Source of the DNA: Tieghemiomyces parasiticus
Taxonomy: Eukaryota > Kickxellomycota > Dimargaritomycetes > Dimargaritales > Dimargaritaceae
DNA length: 30,696 nucleotides
Assembly (NCBI GenBank): GCA_027575765.1
Contig: JANBPT010000562.1
Span: forward strand, 1 to 30,696
Reading direction: 5' to 3'
Numbering within the stretch: position 1 is the stretch's first letter; each line of letters starts with the position of its first letter. The notes beneath the pieces were generated by a model. The model was not told where the DNA came from. It did no database searches and worked only from the letters and a program-made list of their open reading frames with translations. Positions 11,401-21,073 of this stretch are shown one piece after another. The position numbers and the translations under genes were made by a program.

Positions 11401-12640
11401 CAACATGGAAGACATGTCCCTCGAGTTTACTCCAGAAACCGCCTACGCGCCGCGCGTGTCCTCCAAGGACATTGCTGCCGGCTACCGCAATCCCTTCGGG
11501 TTCACCCTGGGCATCCAACAGATCAAGGAGGAGATCGTCCTGCTCAGCGAAAACGGCCGCGTGCCCATGGCCTCGCTTGACCTGCCCATGCAACCCGTGA
11601 TGGGAGACGATCATATTATCCACACGGCCTTCAAGAACGCCACCATGCAAGTCCTGGATAACGCCCACGACGTGTTTGATCAGTTTGTTGCCGACCTTAC
11701 CGTAAAATCGTCTCAGGGCGTCATCTTTGGTGGTACCGTCGATACCGTGGCCCAGACCCCCATCGGTGAGGTGTCCCTTACGGGCATCCCGCTCAACGCC
11801 AAGACCACTCTTGAAGGCCTGAACGGTCTCAAGGACGTCCCCACCAAGGTCCTGCGCGTCGATGTGACCGGCGGCAATCGTGACTACCTGTCCATCGAAC
11901 TGGTCGTCCTGATGACTAACCCGTCCAAGATCCAGATTGCTACCCGTGGGTACATTCAGTTTGAAGTAGGCGTCCCCGGTAAATCCGGCACTCTGGGCCA
12001 GGCCATCCTCCGTGACCTCCAGCTGGCCCACGGCGAGAACGAGGTCACAGCCTCCTTCCGGTTCCGTCCCAACCCGCCGTCTCTGGGCGCCGATTTCCTG
12101 TCGCGTTACCTCGGCGGTGCCCCGGAGATCCCAGTGGTCATTGGCGGGGCCGCTGACTCAACCAACATCCCGTCTCTCCGCTCGGCCTTCTCTTCCCTAC
12201 AACTGGCCAGCACCATCGCCGGGAATACCGAAAAATTGCTCGTCGAGTGCCGCGCCAAGGTTCCCTTACTCACGGTCTTGTGGAACGGCAAGGTCAGCGC
12301 CGAGGTCGTTGTCCACAACCCCTTCCAGGCCGACCTTCACGTGCTAGAAATTACCACCCGCGTTACGTACAACGGTAAGGTCATGTGTGAGGTGGCCGAT
12401 ATGCCCATGGAGAACTTCCGCATCGCCGGTGGGGGTGATGACGTGTCACCTACCTTGACCATGGCCATCGATCCCAAGTTTAGCAAGCTGAGTCTGGCCG
12501 GTAAGACCGAGATCCTGGCTGACGTCACGTTCAGCGGTAAGGCCGTCGTGGGCGAGTCGCCCGAGACCGGGTACCCGCTAACCGTGGATTACGTTCAGTC
12601 GGCTGTCAAGGTCAAGATTTCCTTCGGTCTCTGGAAATAG
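5471..12640 (+). CDS. Giant Tag1-like (DUF3712) membrane protein, two exons
   Basis: Exons 5471-7106 and 7266-12640 join to a 2,336-residue protein. The N-terminus (1-68) is hydrophilic and ends in KRKR. One membrane helix follows (about 74-93), so about 2,240 residues face the vacuole lumen or cell exterior. The ectodomain is all-beta-looking and built from LEA-2/Ig-like units marked by an NP(S/T/F) or PFGF motif. There are fifteen, in three sets of five, at residues 115, 261, 406, 550, 678 / 858, 1008, 1156, 1300, 1432 / 1652 (degenerate, IRPD), 1803, 1954, 2097, 2230; most are 143-153 apart. Yeast Tag1, a vacuolar membrane protein that helps end autophagy, has a similar single-pass plan with one set. 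A vacuolar role is therefore inferred from the family, not shown. A low-complexity Ser/Pro/acidic insert (about 1516-1575) sits between sets two and three. The exon join restores the repeat motif DI(D/E)V.L.NPS. Confidence 0.85.
7107..7265 (+). other. Intron of the Tag1-like gene
   Basis: The donor is G|GTAAGTG and the acceptor CTTACAG|TG; the intron is 159 nt and phase 1. Splicing gives the codon GTG and the sequence DIDVSLINPS, which aligns with DIEVVLTNPS at the equivalent place in the second repeat. Unspliced RNA would stop at 7112-7114. Confidence 0.88.
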
Positions 12641-13538
12641 TCAGGACGCCAAGGACCCCTCACTCGTTTGCCAGCCGATGCCATTGTTTATTGTTATTTG
12701 ATTATATGCTCTAGCGCCTTTAGCAGCCCACTATGATGACATCGTTATTTTACATGCACCTTCGCTTTACATTCTACATACCACTCTAGCTACTCTAACG
12801 TCAATAATAACTATCTCGTATCGAATTACGCTCCGTTGCTGTCTCGCGTAGCGGGGAAAGGGTCATATCACTTTTAATGCATAACCAATTTAAGCTACTG
12901 GAGCATGGTCGGCTTTGCCAATGCAATGTTCAAACGCATAGCCCCGCGTACGATGAGCTGGTTAAACTTTGATCGTTAAGGCTCCTTTGTAAGCCCGGAG
13001 CGCTTAATGGCTCCCTTCTGCTGAGGACCTTTATTCCCTCGCACGACAACCCAACTACTCTTCCGTTGCCGGTAAGGGGTCACTATGTTGAATATAGAAT
13101 TGGTGGTTAATATACTGAACTGCTATGGACAAAGCCAGCCTCTCCCCCAGATTCCGTTCAAGTCGCTAATGACTACCAGCATCGTCTTCATCCGTTTATT
13201 ATGCTTCGACCGGTGACATGGAGGCCAATCTCCGCAGCCTAGATCAGGAGATCACGTAGTTTAAGCCTACCATCTAGCCTTTCGACCCCTTAGCGACATT
13301 ACTACCTAACAGGAGCAGGTATGGGCACGCGGATGGAAGGATAAATCTTGGAAAGGAATGCGGTGGTATGATGCTTTGGGAAGCGTTACAGAAGGATATC
13401 TGGATGTAAAGAAGGGTGCGATGGACCAAGCCCATAAATGTGATACGGGAGTAGGATTATGTTGTCGCTAGGCAGCGATCCTTCAAGTTCTTAAGTTTAG
13501 TGGAAACAAGGAGGGAAGGCAAGGAGAGTCCCGCAAGG
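12641..13538. other. Convergent intergenic region, Tag1-like / CAP genes
   Basis: This holds the two 3' ends. It is AT-rich just after 12641 (for example TTATTGTTATTTGATTATATG), as expected for a 3' UTR. I find no gene, RNA or notable repeat. Confidence 0.6.
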
Positions 13539-13976
13539 TTAGAGCTGGGCGAAGACCTGGGTCCAATAGCCCTTCACCTCGCTGATGCCCATGTGGGTAG
13601 CAGCCGGGCTCAGAATGTTTTTACGGTGTCCGGGGGAATTCATCCACGTGCGGAAGGCTTCGTCCTCGTCGCCATGGGTAAAGGCCACATTTTCGGACCA
13701 GTACCCGAGGTGAACTCCTTCCTCACTAAGCCGCTCGCTACCCGATCCGTGGCTATCATTGTGCGTGACTGCGCCCAGACTGGCTTGGTAGTTAGAGTGG
13801 TGGTAAGCGTCCTCGTTCAAAACCAGAGTGAGTTCCACGGGCTGCTCGCCAGCCGATTGGCGAGCGTCGTTGACCAGGCTTAACATGCGGTAGGAGTCCA
13901 GCGGGGCCGCGTGGGTGGTTCTAATGGCCAAGACCAGAGCAGACACCGCCAGGGTGAGCAGGCCCGAGCGCAACAT
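13539..13976 (-). CDS. Small secreted CAP-superfamily (SCP/PR-1-like) protein
   Basis: Encodes 145 residues. Residues 1-23 are a clear signal peptide (hydrophobic core LLTLAVSALVLAI, then THA|A as a likely cleavage site), so the product is secreted. The rest is a compact CAP domain: LSLVNDAR (32-39), a His-bearing helix AYHHSNYQA (57-65), THNDS (71-75), WSENVAF (93-99) and WMNSPGHRKNIL (111-122), ending in YWTQVFAQ. His60, Glu95 and His117 match positions of the usual CAP cavity. Fungal members bind sterols or act in defence and virulence; the substrate here is unknown. There is no cysteine, so no disulphides, unlike plant PR-1. The frame is open 13 codons upstream but only from a TTG, so the ATG at 13976 is the start. 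It stands alone, convergent with the Tag1-like gene. Confidence 0.88.
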   Translation of the reverse strand: MLRSGLLTLAVSALVLAIRTTHAAPLDSYRMLSLVNDARQSAGEQPVELTLVLNEDAYHHSNYQASLGAVTHNDSHGSGSERLSEEGVHLGYWSENVAFTHGDEDEAFRTWMNSPGHRKNILSPAATHMGISEVKGYWTQVFAQL

Positions 13977-16516
13977 GTTGGGAGGTATGTGGAGGGGGGT
14001 TGGGTAGAAGGACAAAAAACAGTAAGGATGAACGCGGTGCGAGGTGGTTGGACTCAGGACGGCCTAATACATACTATCGCTTGGTTGTAGGCGTTAAGAT
14101 ATGCAAGGACATGGGCTTGAAATCCCGCGTCAGAGAGACGAAAGGTGCGTAATAATATGTTGCGCGTAATGGAAAAGGGATCAAGGTCAGATTTGACTCG
14201 TAAGCTGGAGTGAGCGTCAGGAGGGGCTAGTAATGGTGATGAGGGTCTAGAAGGTAGGCTAACCAGGTGGTTCTTATAGTTCGGCTATGGAGCCTAGACG
14301 GCTTCATTTTGTCGAGCTACATCAACGGCCGGCCGATTAGTGTCCTCGCTGTTCAAACAGTCGGATGCCAGGTACCGTCACTGATTCGGGGTTGTTGACC
14401 GGTAGACGCATCGAGGGATGAGGGGAGTCAAGGGGCTGGCCTAGACCGTTGATCTGACCCATTCATTGGCGAGAAAGGTACTCCCCCTCCTTTGACCTGA
14501 ATAAAGTAATGCGCGCTCCTAAATCCTCCCTTTGGTTATACTATGTATGTATATTAGCTATACCCTTGTAAAAACCTGACCTAGCCCCTTACCTCTTCGC
14601 CTCCGAAGACTTATAGTAAAAGGGAGGATAGCTGACTTGTAGCGCTGAGTGTGGACCACGTAATCGCTCTCGTTGAGGTTATCCACCACCATCCAGCATA
14701 CTCATGAGAGCTATCCCTATATATAGGGGAAAGTGCCCAATCCTAATATGTACCCCTGCGTTAATCCCAAGCGTTACCCCCTAGCCGTCGGCTGGCTCTA
14801 TCTGGGATCCATGCTCTATCCTTTCAGGGCTTTATTGCCTCCTGTTGAGCATCATGGTCTCTACAGGAGATGGTCCCGGAAACCCCCTCCTTGACACTCG
14901 GAGCGAGGGGGAAACTCGGTCACACTTAGCCACCATCTCTACTAGACTGCATTCAGTTTCAAGCCGGAGAGGAGGGGGCGTGCTTTAGCTCCCAGTGGTG
15001 GGTATGGGTCAGCATGGTCGACGGAGTATGTGGTCACAAATCGATATAGACGTGCGACAGTCAAGCCGTTGCCAAGATTCAGTGACACCTCACGCGCACC
15101 GGACTGCTGCGAAAAGCGATAATCACCCCGAAGAAAATGCAGGGTGTGGTGCTGAACCTTCACCTCAACAGAGGCGACTTGAGTATTGTCGCGTGCAGCT
15201 GCGACTCACCCGTGAATATATACCCATCACCTTCTTTAAAAACCCGCGTTTTTCTATAGAATGTAATCATTCTGGGCAGTAATCGTGCTGAACCATCTCG
15301 CTTTATAGACCCCCCCCATACGGAAGTGGATGTTGTAGCTTCGACGGGCTCGCTCGGACACAGGTGTCAGACTCACGAAGTGGCCGTGGTTGACTTCCGC
15401 CAGGCAATTGCTTCGGAACCAATTCAGTTCTATGATGATTAATCAGATAGGGAAGTGACTAGGAACAATGACTGCTGCCGCCTCTCTCCCTCGACTGACA
15501 GCATTCATATACTTGATTGAGCGGCGTTGACTTGGTAATTTTTCCCCAGCTTTAGACATTCAGGGGCCCCTATCTATACCCTGGGGGGAACGTATGCCGG
15601 AAACGCTACCTCAGATGCATCTGAAGAGTCGGTACTTAATTTCTGTAGACAGGATGGCTATCGGGGTCTCATTCTACGGACATGTATGGCGTTAGAAACA
15701 GTTTAGAGCACCGCATTGCCACGTAACCGCCGTAATCGAGTGCTATTGACATCCAAGTCCCCGTCCAAGTCACCGGGTTCTTCTGAAGTGAGGGTCGTAA
15801 GGAGAACTGTCTACCGCAGTTTGTACGCTGTCGAAATACCAGGCAGTATCGCAAGGTCTTACACTCGTTGAGTAATTCTCCGCATCGGACAGCCCTGTGA
15901 AGTTTTAGGCTGCTATTGCTCAAGTCGCATCCCGCCTAGAGCCTCGAATAGTAGACGGGCCACAAGGGTCAGTGCGTACAAACCACACGGGATATGGAGA
16001 TGCATGCTGTTGCTACATGGGTTCTCTGCTCCCTTGAGCAATATACCAAACGTGGGAACCTCGTAGTAATATTTCAGCTTGAATTTTTAGCCTGACCAAT
16101 ACATTTATTTGGATATCGAGCCCTTCAGTAAAGGTCGGCCTCCGACGCCACACGTGTAGTTATTGATAGGGCATAGCCTTCGGCGTCAATGGGTACGCCA
16201 CGGGTCAACGGTCGCAGCTAAAGTGGGTACAACTTATCATATGGGGAAGGATGGACGGGGGCGCTGTTGGGGCGGAAGGGCATTAAGTCCCCCGTCCCCA
16301 CCGGTGTACACCTTGGTCCCTAGCAGCCCCCACAGTTCTGATGGATACACAGCTCTGTAACGCCCTATTCTCTCTCCCCGCTCTTCTTCCACCGTGCCTT
16401 CGGAACCTGCCACCTCCCTCCTCTGCTTGAATGTACCCAAAAGCGTTTCGTCTTTCGTCCAACTCACGAGCTCCCCTAATACCCTCCCTCCGTTCCGCAT
16501 TCCATCCTCTTTCGCC
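13977..16516. other. 2.5 kb spacer without a supported gene
   Basis: This divergent region holds the promoters of the CAP gene and the DUF2470 gene. A perfect 14-bp palindrome CCCTATATATAGGG lies at 14715-14728, and a 7-bp inverted repeat (CTCCTGT at 14839-14845, ACAGGAG at 14863-14869) could form a weak hairpin. ORFs of up to about 95 codons show no domain. The last 150 bases before 16517 are strongly pyrimidine-rich, fitting a leader. Confidence 0.5.
14715..14728. repeat. Perfect 14-bp palindrome
   Basis: The sequence CCCTATATATAGGG is its own reverse complement. It lies in the middle of a gene-free spacer, far from either neighbouring start. It might be a binding site for a dimeric factor or chance in AT-rich sequence. 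Confidence 0.3.
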
Positions 16517-17398
16517 ATGCCCCGCAGCCGCCGTCAACCCACCTCTCCGACCGACCGCCCAGGCCGTGGTGCCGATAGCAGTGTTGACCCCATCGCGGCC
16601 AACGCCTCGCACCTTCTACCCGCCCTGAACCAGCGCTATGAGCCCACCTTGGCGGTACTCTGCCGCTACTACGGCAAGGCTGCGCTCGTCAGCGCCCCGC
16701 GTATCGTCGACATTAGCGCTGGTGGCTGCGTCCTAGCCTACCGCGAAGCCGTACCAGGCCCCGCCCCAGCCATGCCGCCTATCAAAACTGCGGCGCAGTC
16801 CCCGCCGAGTAGCGTCAGCGCCTCTGCTGCCGAAAACCCATCTTTGGCTGGTGACCTCGACACCCGTCCGCACGACGGTCAAGACCCGCTCGTGGGTGAC
16901 CACCAGGAACCTCACAAGATCAATATCGCCTTTAAGCGCCGCCTGCACGACGAGAAGGAGCTTGGCCAGGCGTTTAATGAGTTGTTCGACGAGGCCCGGG
17001 TGGGCATTGTCACCCACCAGCTTAACCGAGTACCTGCCGATAAAATGATCCCCTTCCGAATGCCCAACCTGACCGTCCTGACTGTCATGGGCTTATCCAT
17101 TACCCTCATGCTCTACCTCCTCTGGTCGGCCGCCCCAGTATACCCGTTGAACCTTCTCCAAGACTATGTCACACCGCGCATCATCCACGCCTGCGCCGTG
17201 TTTGCACTCGCCGTCCACATTTTCGAGGCTTCGGCTGCCGCCATGACCTGTACGGTCGTCGGCCTCCTCGCCCCTGGGTACCTGCCCAAGTCGGTGGGCG
17301 CCAAATATATTGTCGGTACGTTCCTGTTTGGGTTTCCCTTTCTCCGTAACCTGATCGGGGCTGTGAAGGACAGCCTACAGGACGAAGAAACCGAGTAG
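16517..17398 (+). CDS. DUF2470 domain protein with C-terminal membrane helices
   Basis: Encodes 293 residues. The first part matches the DUF2470 fold, related to the C-terminal domain of HugZ-type haem-utilisation proteins: ANASHLLPALNQRYEPTLAVLCRYYG (28-53), VDISAGGCVLAY (64-75), then INIAFKRRLHDEKELGQAFNELFDEAR (135-161). A Pro/Ser/Ala-rich, probably disordered insert (about 80-132) splits the domain. After residue 175 come three likely membrane segments (about 184-204, 222-240, 264-281), resembling the small TMEM254/DUF4499-type tail that is joined to DUF2470 in fungi. Function is unknown; haem or flavin binding is only a family-based guess. The frame opens at a GTG (16394), but the first ATG at 16517 follows a pyrimidine-rich leader and is preferred. 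The gene is convergent with the CDF gene. Confidence 0.78.
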   Translation: MPRSRRQPTSPTDRPGRGADSSVDPIAANASHLLPALNQRYEPTLAVLCRYYGKAALVSAPRIVDISAGGCVLAYREAVPGPAPAMPPIKTAAQSPPSSVSASAAENPSLAGDLDTRPHDGQDPLVGDHQEPHKINIAFKRRLHDEKELGQAFNELFDEARVGIVTHQLNRVPADKMIPFRMPNLTVLTVMGLSITLMLYLLWSAAPVYPLNLLQDYVTPRIIHACAVFALAVHIFEASAAAMTCTVVGLLAPGYLPKSVGAKYIVGTFLFGFPFLRNLIGAVKDSLQDEETE

Positions 17399-17862
17399 GA
17401 TACCGCAACTCAACCACCGACCTACCCCAAAGAGGGGCAGGCTGTGAGGATGGAAAATGGGTTATCAAATTCCACCGATAGGGTACCTTTTTGCGATCCG
17501 ACTCGTCTCAAATCTACATTTCATTGCTGTACATAAACTCTGGCACGTCTTCACCCATGTAAAATCCGTCATAGGGACACCAAACGGAACCCGATGTCAC
17601 GGAAGTCGTGTGACACGTTCAGGAATAGCGACAATGAACCGTGTATCCTATGGGACTGGTGCAAAGCCGCGCATTGCCTGTTACAATCGATCGCCAGTAC
17701 GCTTCCCCATCCAGCCAGTTCGATATATATAACCTGTGGTCGAGCATATTTTGTATAATCAAAGTCGCGGGTGAAAGAGAATGCGAAACGAAGCGAAGGT
17801 ATGGGATGGTAGATAGCTTTTAAAAAAATACAGTGCGTTATTGGGAGAATTGAACCACTAGA
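17399..17862. other. Convergent intergenic region, DUF2470 / CDF genes
   Basis: This contains both 3' ends. An AT-rich block (TTTTAAAAAAATACAG, near 17819-17834) just beyond the CDF stop could serve its 3' end formation. A GATATATATAACC box near 17722 resembles a TATA element, but no gene follows it. Nothing else is seen. Confidence 0.5.
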
Positions 17863-19233
17863 CTAGGGGTAATGGTCACTAGCATGCTCGGGCTGGTGCT
17901 CGCTCTCGTAATCGACGTGGACGAACGCACGCTCAACGTTCTCTAGGGATTCAAGTTTGACCTGGAGGGTCTCGCCGATATCGTGGCTTTCGCGCAGGGG
18001 GGTCTCCGGGGGCAGGACGATATCGACTTCGACGTACAAGTTGTGGCCGAGGTGATAGGCGCGGATGGTATCGATGGCGACGACGCGCGGATCGTGGGTG
18101 AGGGCGAGGTAAGTGAGCTTTTGGAGGAAGGCCGGGTCGGCGGTCTTGCCCACAATCAAAATCACGTGTTCGAAGGCGGTGGCCGACCAGGACCGGAGGA
18201 TGATAAGCGCGACGAGAATACCACCGAGGGGATCGATCCACCACGACAGGTGGGTACCTAGGAGGCACATGGCGAGACCGAAGGCATTGACGATCAGGTC
18301 ATTGCGGTGGTCCTGGGCCAGGATCCGGGCGCTGGGGTACTTGCTGAGGGCGCGGCAGTACAGAAACAGAACGAGCTTGGTTAGCCAGGCCGAGAGAATG
18401 ATGAGCACGCTAACGTAGGTCACGTTCTGCTCGTGGGCACCCGATATCAGTGACTTGACACTCTCGACGATCAGCTGGACGGAAAGCGTGGCCATGAGGG
18501 AAGCGAATACGATAATTCCGCCCGTTTCCATACGCGCCTTGCCCGTTGGATACTTGACATGATTACGTCGCGCCATGGCCCGGCTGGTCATGAGGAGGAT
18601 AACACTCGACATCAGGTCCATAAAGGCGTCCGCCATCGTGGCGAAGAGGGATAGCGATCCGGATAGCACCGCGGCCACCAGTTGCGTCGCAAAAAGGACC
18701 ACATTGACCGCCACCGAGATGTTGACCGCCATCCTCACGCGGGCCAAGTCGGCCGTCAATTTCGGGTTCGGGTCGGGACTACCGCCAAACCGGGCAGGCT
18801 GGCCAGTGATGTCTACGGCCACGGCGTTCGCACCTAGTTCGGCGTCCACGGGGGTCACCGTGCCGGAGAACCGGTTCTCGCGGTCGGCTGTTAGCAGGTC
18901 GTCGATGTGGTCATTCTGTTTCACATAAAATTTGTATACGGCCGCCGGCCGTGTTTGCCGGATCCGTTCGAGTTCGGCGGTCGTCTTGCGACACTGGCTC
19001 AGATTTAGAGGGTCAAATGGAATGGCTCCATTGAGTGAAGCGGTGTTGTCCTGCCCGTTATGATTCCAATCGGTGCCCGCATTGGCTGAAGTCGTGACGT
19101 CGGTGGCAGTACTGCCATAGCGGGCGGTGTAGGGGTGATTGGAATCGTAAGCTGCTGCCAGAAGGGAAGTGCCTTCACCAACTGGGGCGGCGGGATCAGA
19201 GGATGTGGGGCGGACGGAAGGCAGGCGACTCAT
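17863..19233 (-). CDS. Cation diffusion facilitator, Mn-type (DxxxD) class
   Basis: Encodes 456 residues. CDF proteins are dimeric metal/proton antiporters that move divalent metals out of the cytosol, into organelles or out of the cell. Six membrane helices lie at about 167-350, followed by a cytosolic metal-sensing domain (about 354-444). Both transport-site motifs are Asp-Asp: DAFMD (202-206, helix 2) and DHRND (308-312, helix 5). Zn-type members have His at the first place, so Mn (or Fe) is the likely substrate. FYVKQNDHID (102-111) is the pre-helix motif of the Mn group. The cytosolic N-terminus has an acidic dileucine signal EGTSLL (20-25), suggesting sorting to the vacuole. The frame is open to an ATG at 19491 (542 residues), but a TATA-like box lies inside that extension and the ATG context at 19233 is better. 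The short form is preferred. Confidence 0.9.
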   Translation of the reverse strand: MSRLPSVRPTSSDPAAPVGEGTSLLAAAYDSNHPYTARYGSTATDVTTSANAGTDWNHNGQDNTASLNGAIPFDPLNLSQCRKTTAELERIRQTRPAAVYKFYVKQNDHIDDLLTADRENRFSGTVTPVDAELGANAVAVDITGQPARFGGSPDPNPKLTADLARVRMAVNISVAVNVVLFATQLVAAVLSGSLSLFATMADAFMDLMSSVILLMTSRAMARRNHVKYPTGKARMETGGIIVFASLMATLSVQLIVESVKSLISGAHEQNVTYVSVLIILSAWLTKLVLFLYCRALSKYPSARILAQDHRNDLIVNAFGLAMCLLGTHLSWWIDPLGGILVALIILRSWSATAFEHVILIVGKTADPAFLQKLTYLALTHDPRVVAIDTIRAYHLGHNLYVEVDIVLPPETPLRESHDIGETLQVKLESLENVERAFVHVDYESEHQPEHASDHYP

Positions 19234-20410
19234 CTCACGAGGAACTACCAGGTTGGCGAGCCAGAGATGAATATGTGTGGTGAGAGAGTCAAGGGTGCGA
19301 GACAGAGAATCGCGCAGCTCCCCGGAAGCAAGGGCAGGTAACCCCTTCAAGTAGAATGGGGGGGGATATAGGCTACGCAGAGACTGGGTTCGGGAAAGCA
19401 GGCCAACCGTCGGCAGACGTAAGCGCCTCGGTAGAGAGATTATAAATATATGAAGTAGGGTGAGAGAAACGGTGGTTAAAACAACAACCATGGGAAGTTT
19501 GGTGCAGCGACTTTGGAAAGTGGTTTAACATAGACAGGGCGCCTGAAACAGGAAGCGGCTAAAAAGGACCGGAGCCCGCCCTAGGGCCGGAGTCGAACCA
19601 GCAAAACACATGAGTGCGCCGCCAGAATACGCAGAGAAAGTATAGGTAGTGAAGGGTTTTTGCGAAAGTGCCGCTAGCACCCATTGATTGGGTATGTAAG
19701 GCGTACAAACCTAGCCGTTGTACGAACGGAAGCCGAAGCCAGCTTCCCTGTTGGAGCGGCGGCAGGATGGCGTTACGGTAAAGGTGACGACGCAATGCAG
19801 CGAGGGGAGGGAGAAGTTCAGTGAGGCATTCGGCCCCACCAGCGGAAGTACAGCCCCGCACGTTAAGAAGCGGAGTGATATCTATTGATCTGGCAGATTG
19901 GCCTTGGCTCTAAGTGTAGACGAGAAAAACAAATATGCGCCGCCGACAGCGGTGGAGGCTGGCTTGTATAAACCGGGGGGCTCAAGTACGCACGGCGCTG
20001 CTGCCCGTCCCGCTGATTGGGAGAGTGTGTAGTCCGTCATGTGGCGGGAAGAGCGGGGTCGTAAAAGTGTCTGTAAGGGGCAGCGCCCACCAGTCTATGC
20101 CAGGGGTGGGTAACACGTGGTTCCAAAAGCCAACAGCGCTTTATAGAAAAAAGAACAACAGGGCGTGGCCTGTTCCACATGCAAAGTATCTAGTGTAGGG
20201 AGCGGAGGGTACCAAGCTTTAATGTGGGTATGCCGTAGAGTGGACACGGCAGTGAAGCGGGTGGAAGGTGGAACAGCGTGGAAATGGTAGCAAGCGAACG
20301 AAACATGAATGAAAACTGGCGAAGGGCCTTATCGCCCCTTCCCTCCCGATGCACTGGCTAGGCCTATGACGTATTCCTTTTAAAATCCATATAGGGAGCT
20401 AGGTGGGGTA
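19234..20410. other. Intergenic region upstream of the CDF gene
   Basis: This contains the CDF promoter and leader (19234 to about 19460) and the 3' flank of the Nudix gene. The stretch 19234-19491 is an open extension of the CDF frame, thought to be leader. A box-B-like element at about 19590-19601 on the minus strand was examined as a tRNA and rejected. No other gene is seen. Confidence 0.5.
19441..19451 (-). promoter_or_regulatory. TATA-like box of the CDF gene
   Basis: On the minus strand this reads ATATATTTATA, about 208 bases upstream of the preferred ATG at 19233 and 38 bases downstream of the alternative ATG at 19491. Its position argues that the longer protein is not made from the main transcript. 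Confidence 0.4.
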
Positions 20411-21073
20411 TCATTCCATGGGCAACAGTGCCGCAATCTTCACCGCAACTTTTCTGAACCCTGGCATCCGACTGAATTCGTCGAAGCTCGTCCATGAGTA
20501 GCCCGCTGCCTCCTGAGGGTTCACGGCCACCTCATGCCGGTCAGTGGTCACCAAGTACCGGAAATCATGGTGCCAATGTCCAGGCTCGCCCTTCTTAGGG
20601 TTGGGAGGGATGTAGTGGACGTCGACATCGAACGGGACAATCATCAACCCCTGACGACCCATCATTGCTGGCCGCGACGGCTGCTGCCTGGTAGCTGTAG
20701 TGGGCTGACAAACCTTCAGGTCTCCTGGCCACCGCAGCGACGTTTCTTCGCTCACTTCACGCATGGCCGCTGCTAAAATCCCCGGGTCGTCATGGTCAAC
20801 GTGTCCGCCCGGCTGTAACAAACGTCTCAGGCTGAGGTGCTGGAGGAGCAGGACGGACTTGGTGTCGTGGTGAACGACGAAGGCACTGGCCGTCACGTGG
20901 CCCGTGAAATTTCGGCGCGTCAGGACGTCCTCGTCGGGGTTGGCCAGCTGGCCCAAGAGGACCCGGACGTCGTCGCGTTCCTCCGGGTACTGCGCCAGGT
21001 ATGCATCGAGGAGCTCACGAACTTCCTTGACGAGTGGGGCCGTCGTCAGCGTGGTGGTGGGGGTGGCAAGCAT
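20411..21073 (-). CDS. Nudix hydrolase
   Basis: Encodes 220 residues. Nudix enzymes hydrolyse a nucleoside diphosphate linked to another group, using a divalent metal held by the Nudix box. The box is at about 89-112: LLQPGGHVDHDD (85-96), then AAAMREVSEETSL (101-113). Catalytic Arg105, Glu106, Glu109 and Glu110 are present. It belongs to the common variant with one extra residue in the helix and Asp instead of the first Glu. The closing Gly of the box is Ser112. A short helical N-terminal part (about 12-55) precedes the Nudix fold, and the C-terminal region has an HHDFRYLV strand (168-175) typical of the family. The substrate cannot be told from sequence. The frame is open upstream only from a TTG, so the ATG at 21073 is used. 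No targeting signal is seen, so it is probably cytosolic. Confidence 0.88.
   Translation of the reverse strand: MLATPTTTLTTAPLVKEVRELLDAYLAQYPEERDDVRVLLGQLANPDEDVLTRRNFTGHVTASAFVVHHDTKSVLLLQHLSLRRLLQPGGHVDHDDPGILAAAMREVSEETSLRWPGDLKVCQPTTATRQQPSRPAMMGRQGLMIVPFDVDVHYIPPNPKKGEPGHWHHDFRYLVTTDRHEVAVNPQEAAGYSWTSFDEFSRMPGFRKVAVKIAALLPME

Noticed and set aside
17835..17862. Box-B-like GGTTCAATTCT on the minus strand just after the CDF stop
   Set aside because: The flanking bases do not pair as a T-stem and there is no tRNA body.
19565..19610. tRNA-like element on the minus strand: box-B match GGTTCGACTCC with a 5-bp arm (GCTGG/CCGGC) and a T run downstream
   Set aside because: No matching acceptor strand, no box A and no anticodon stem could be found upstream, with or without an intron. 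It is probably a chance T-arm.
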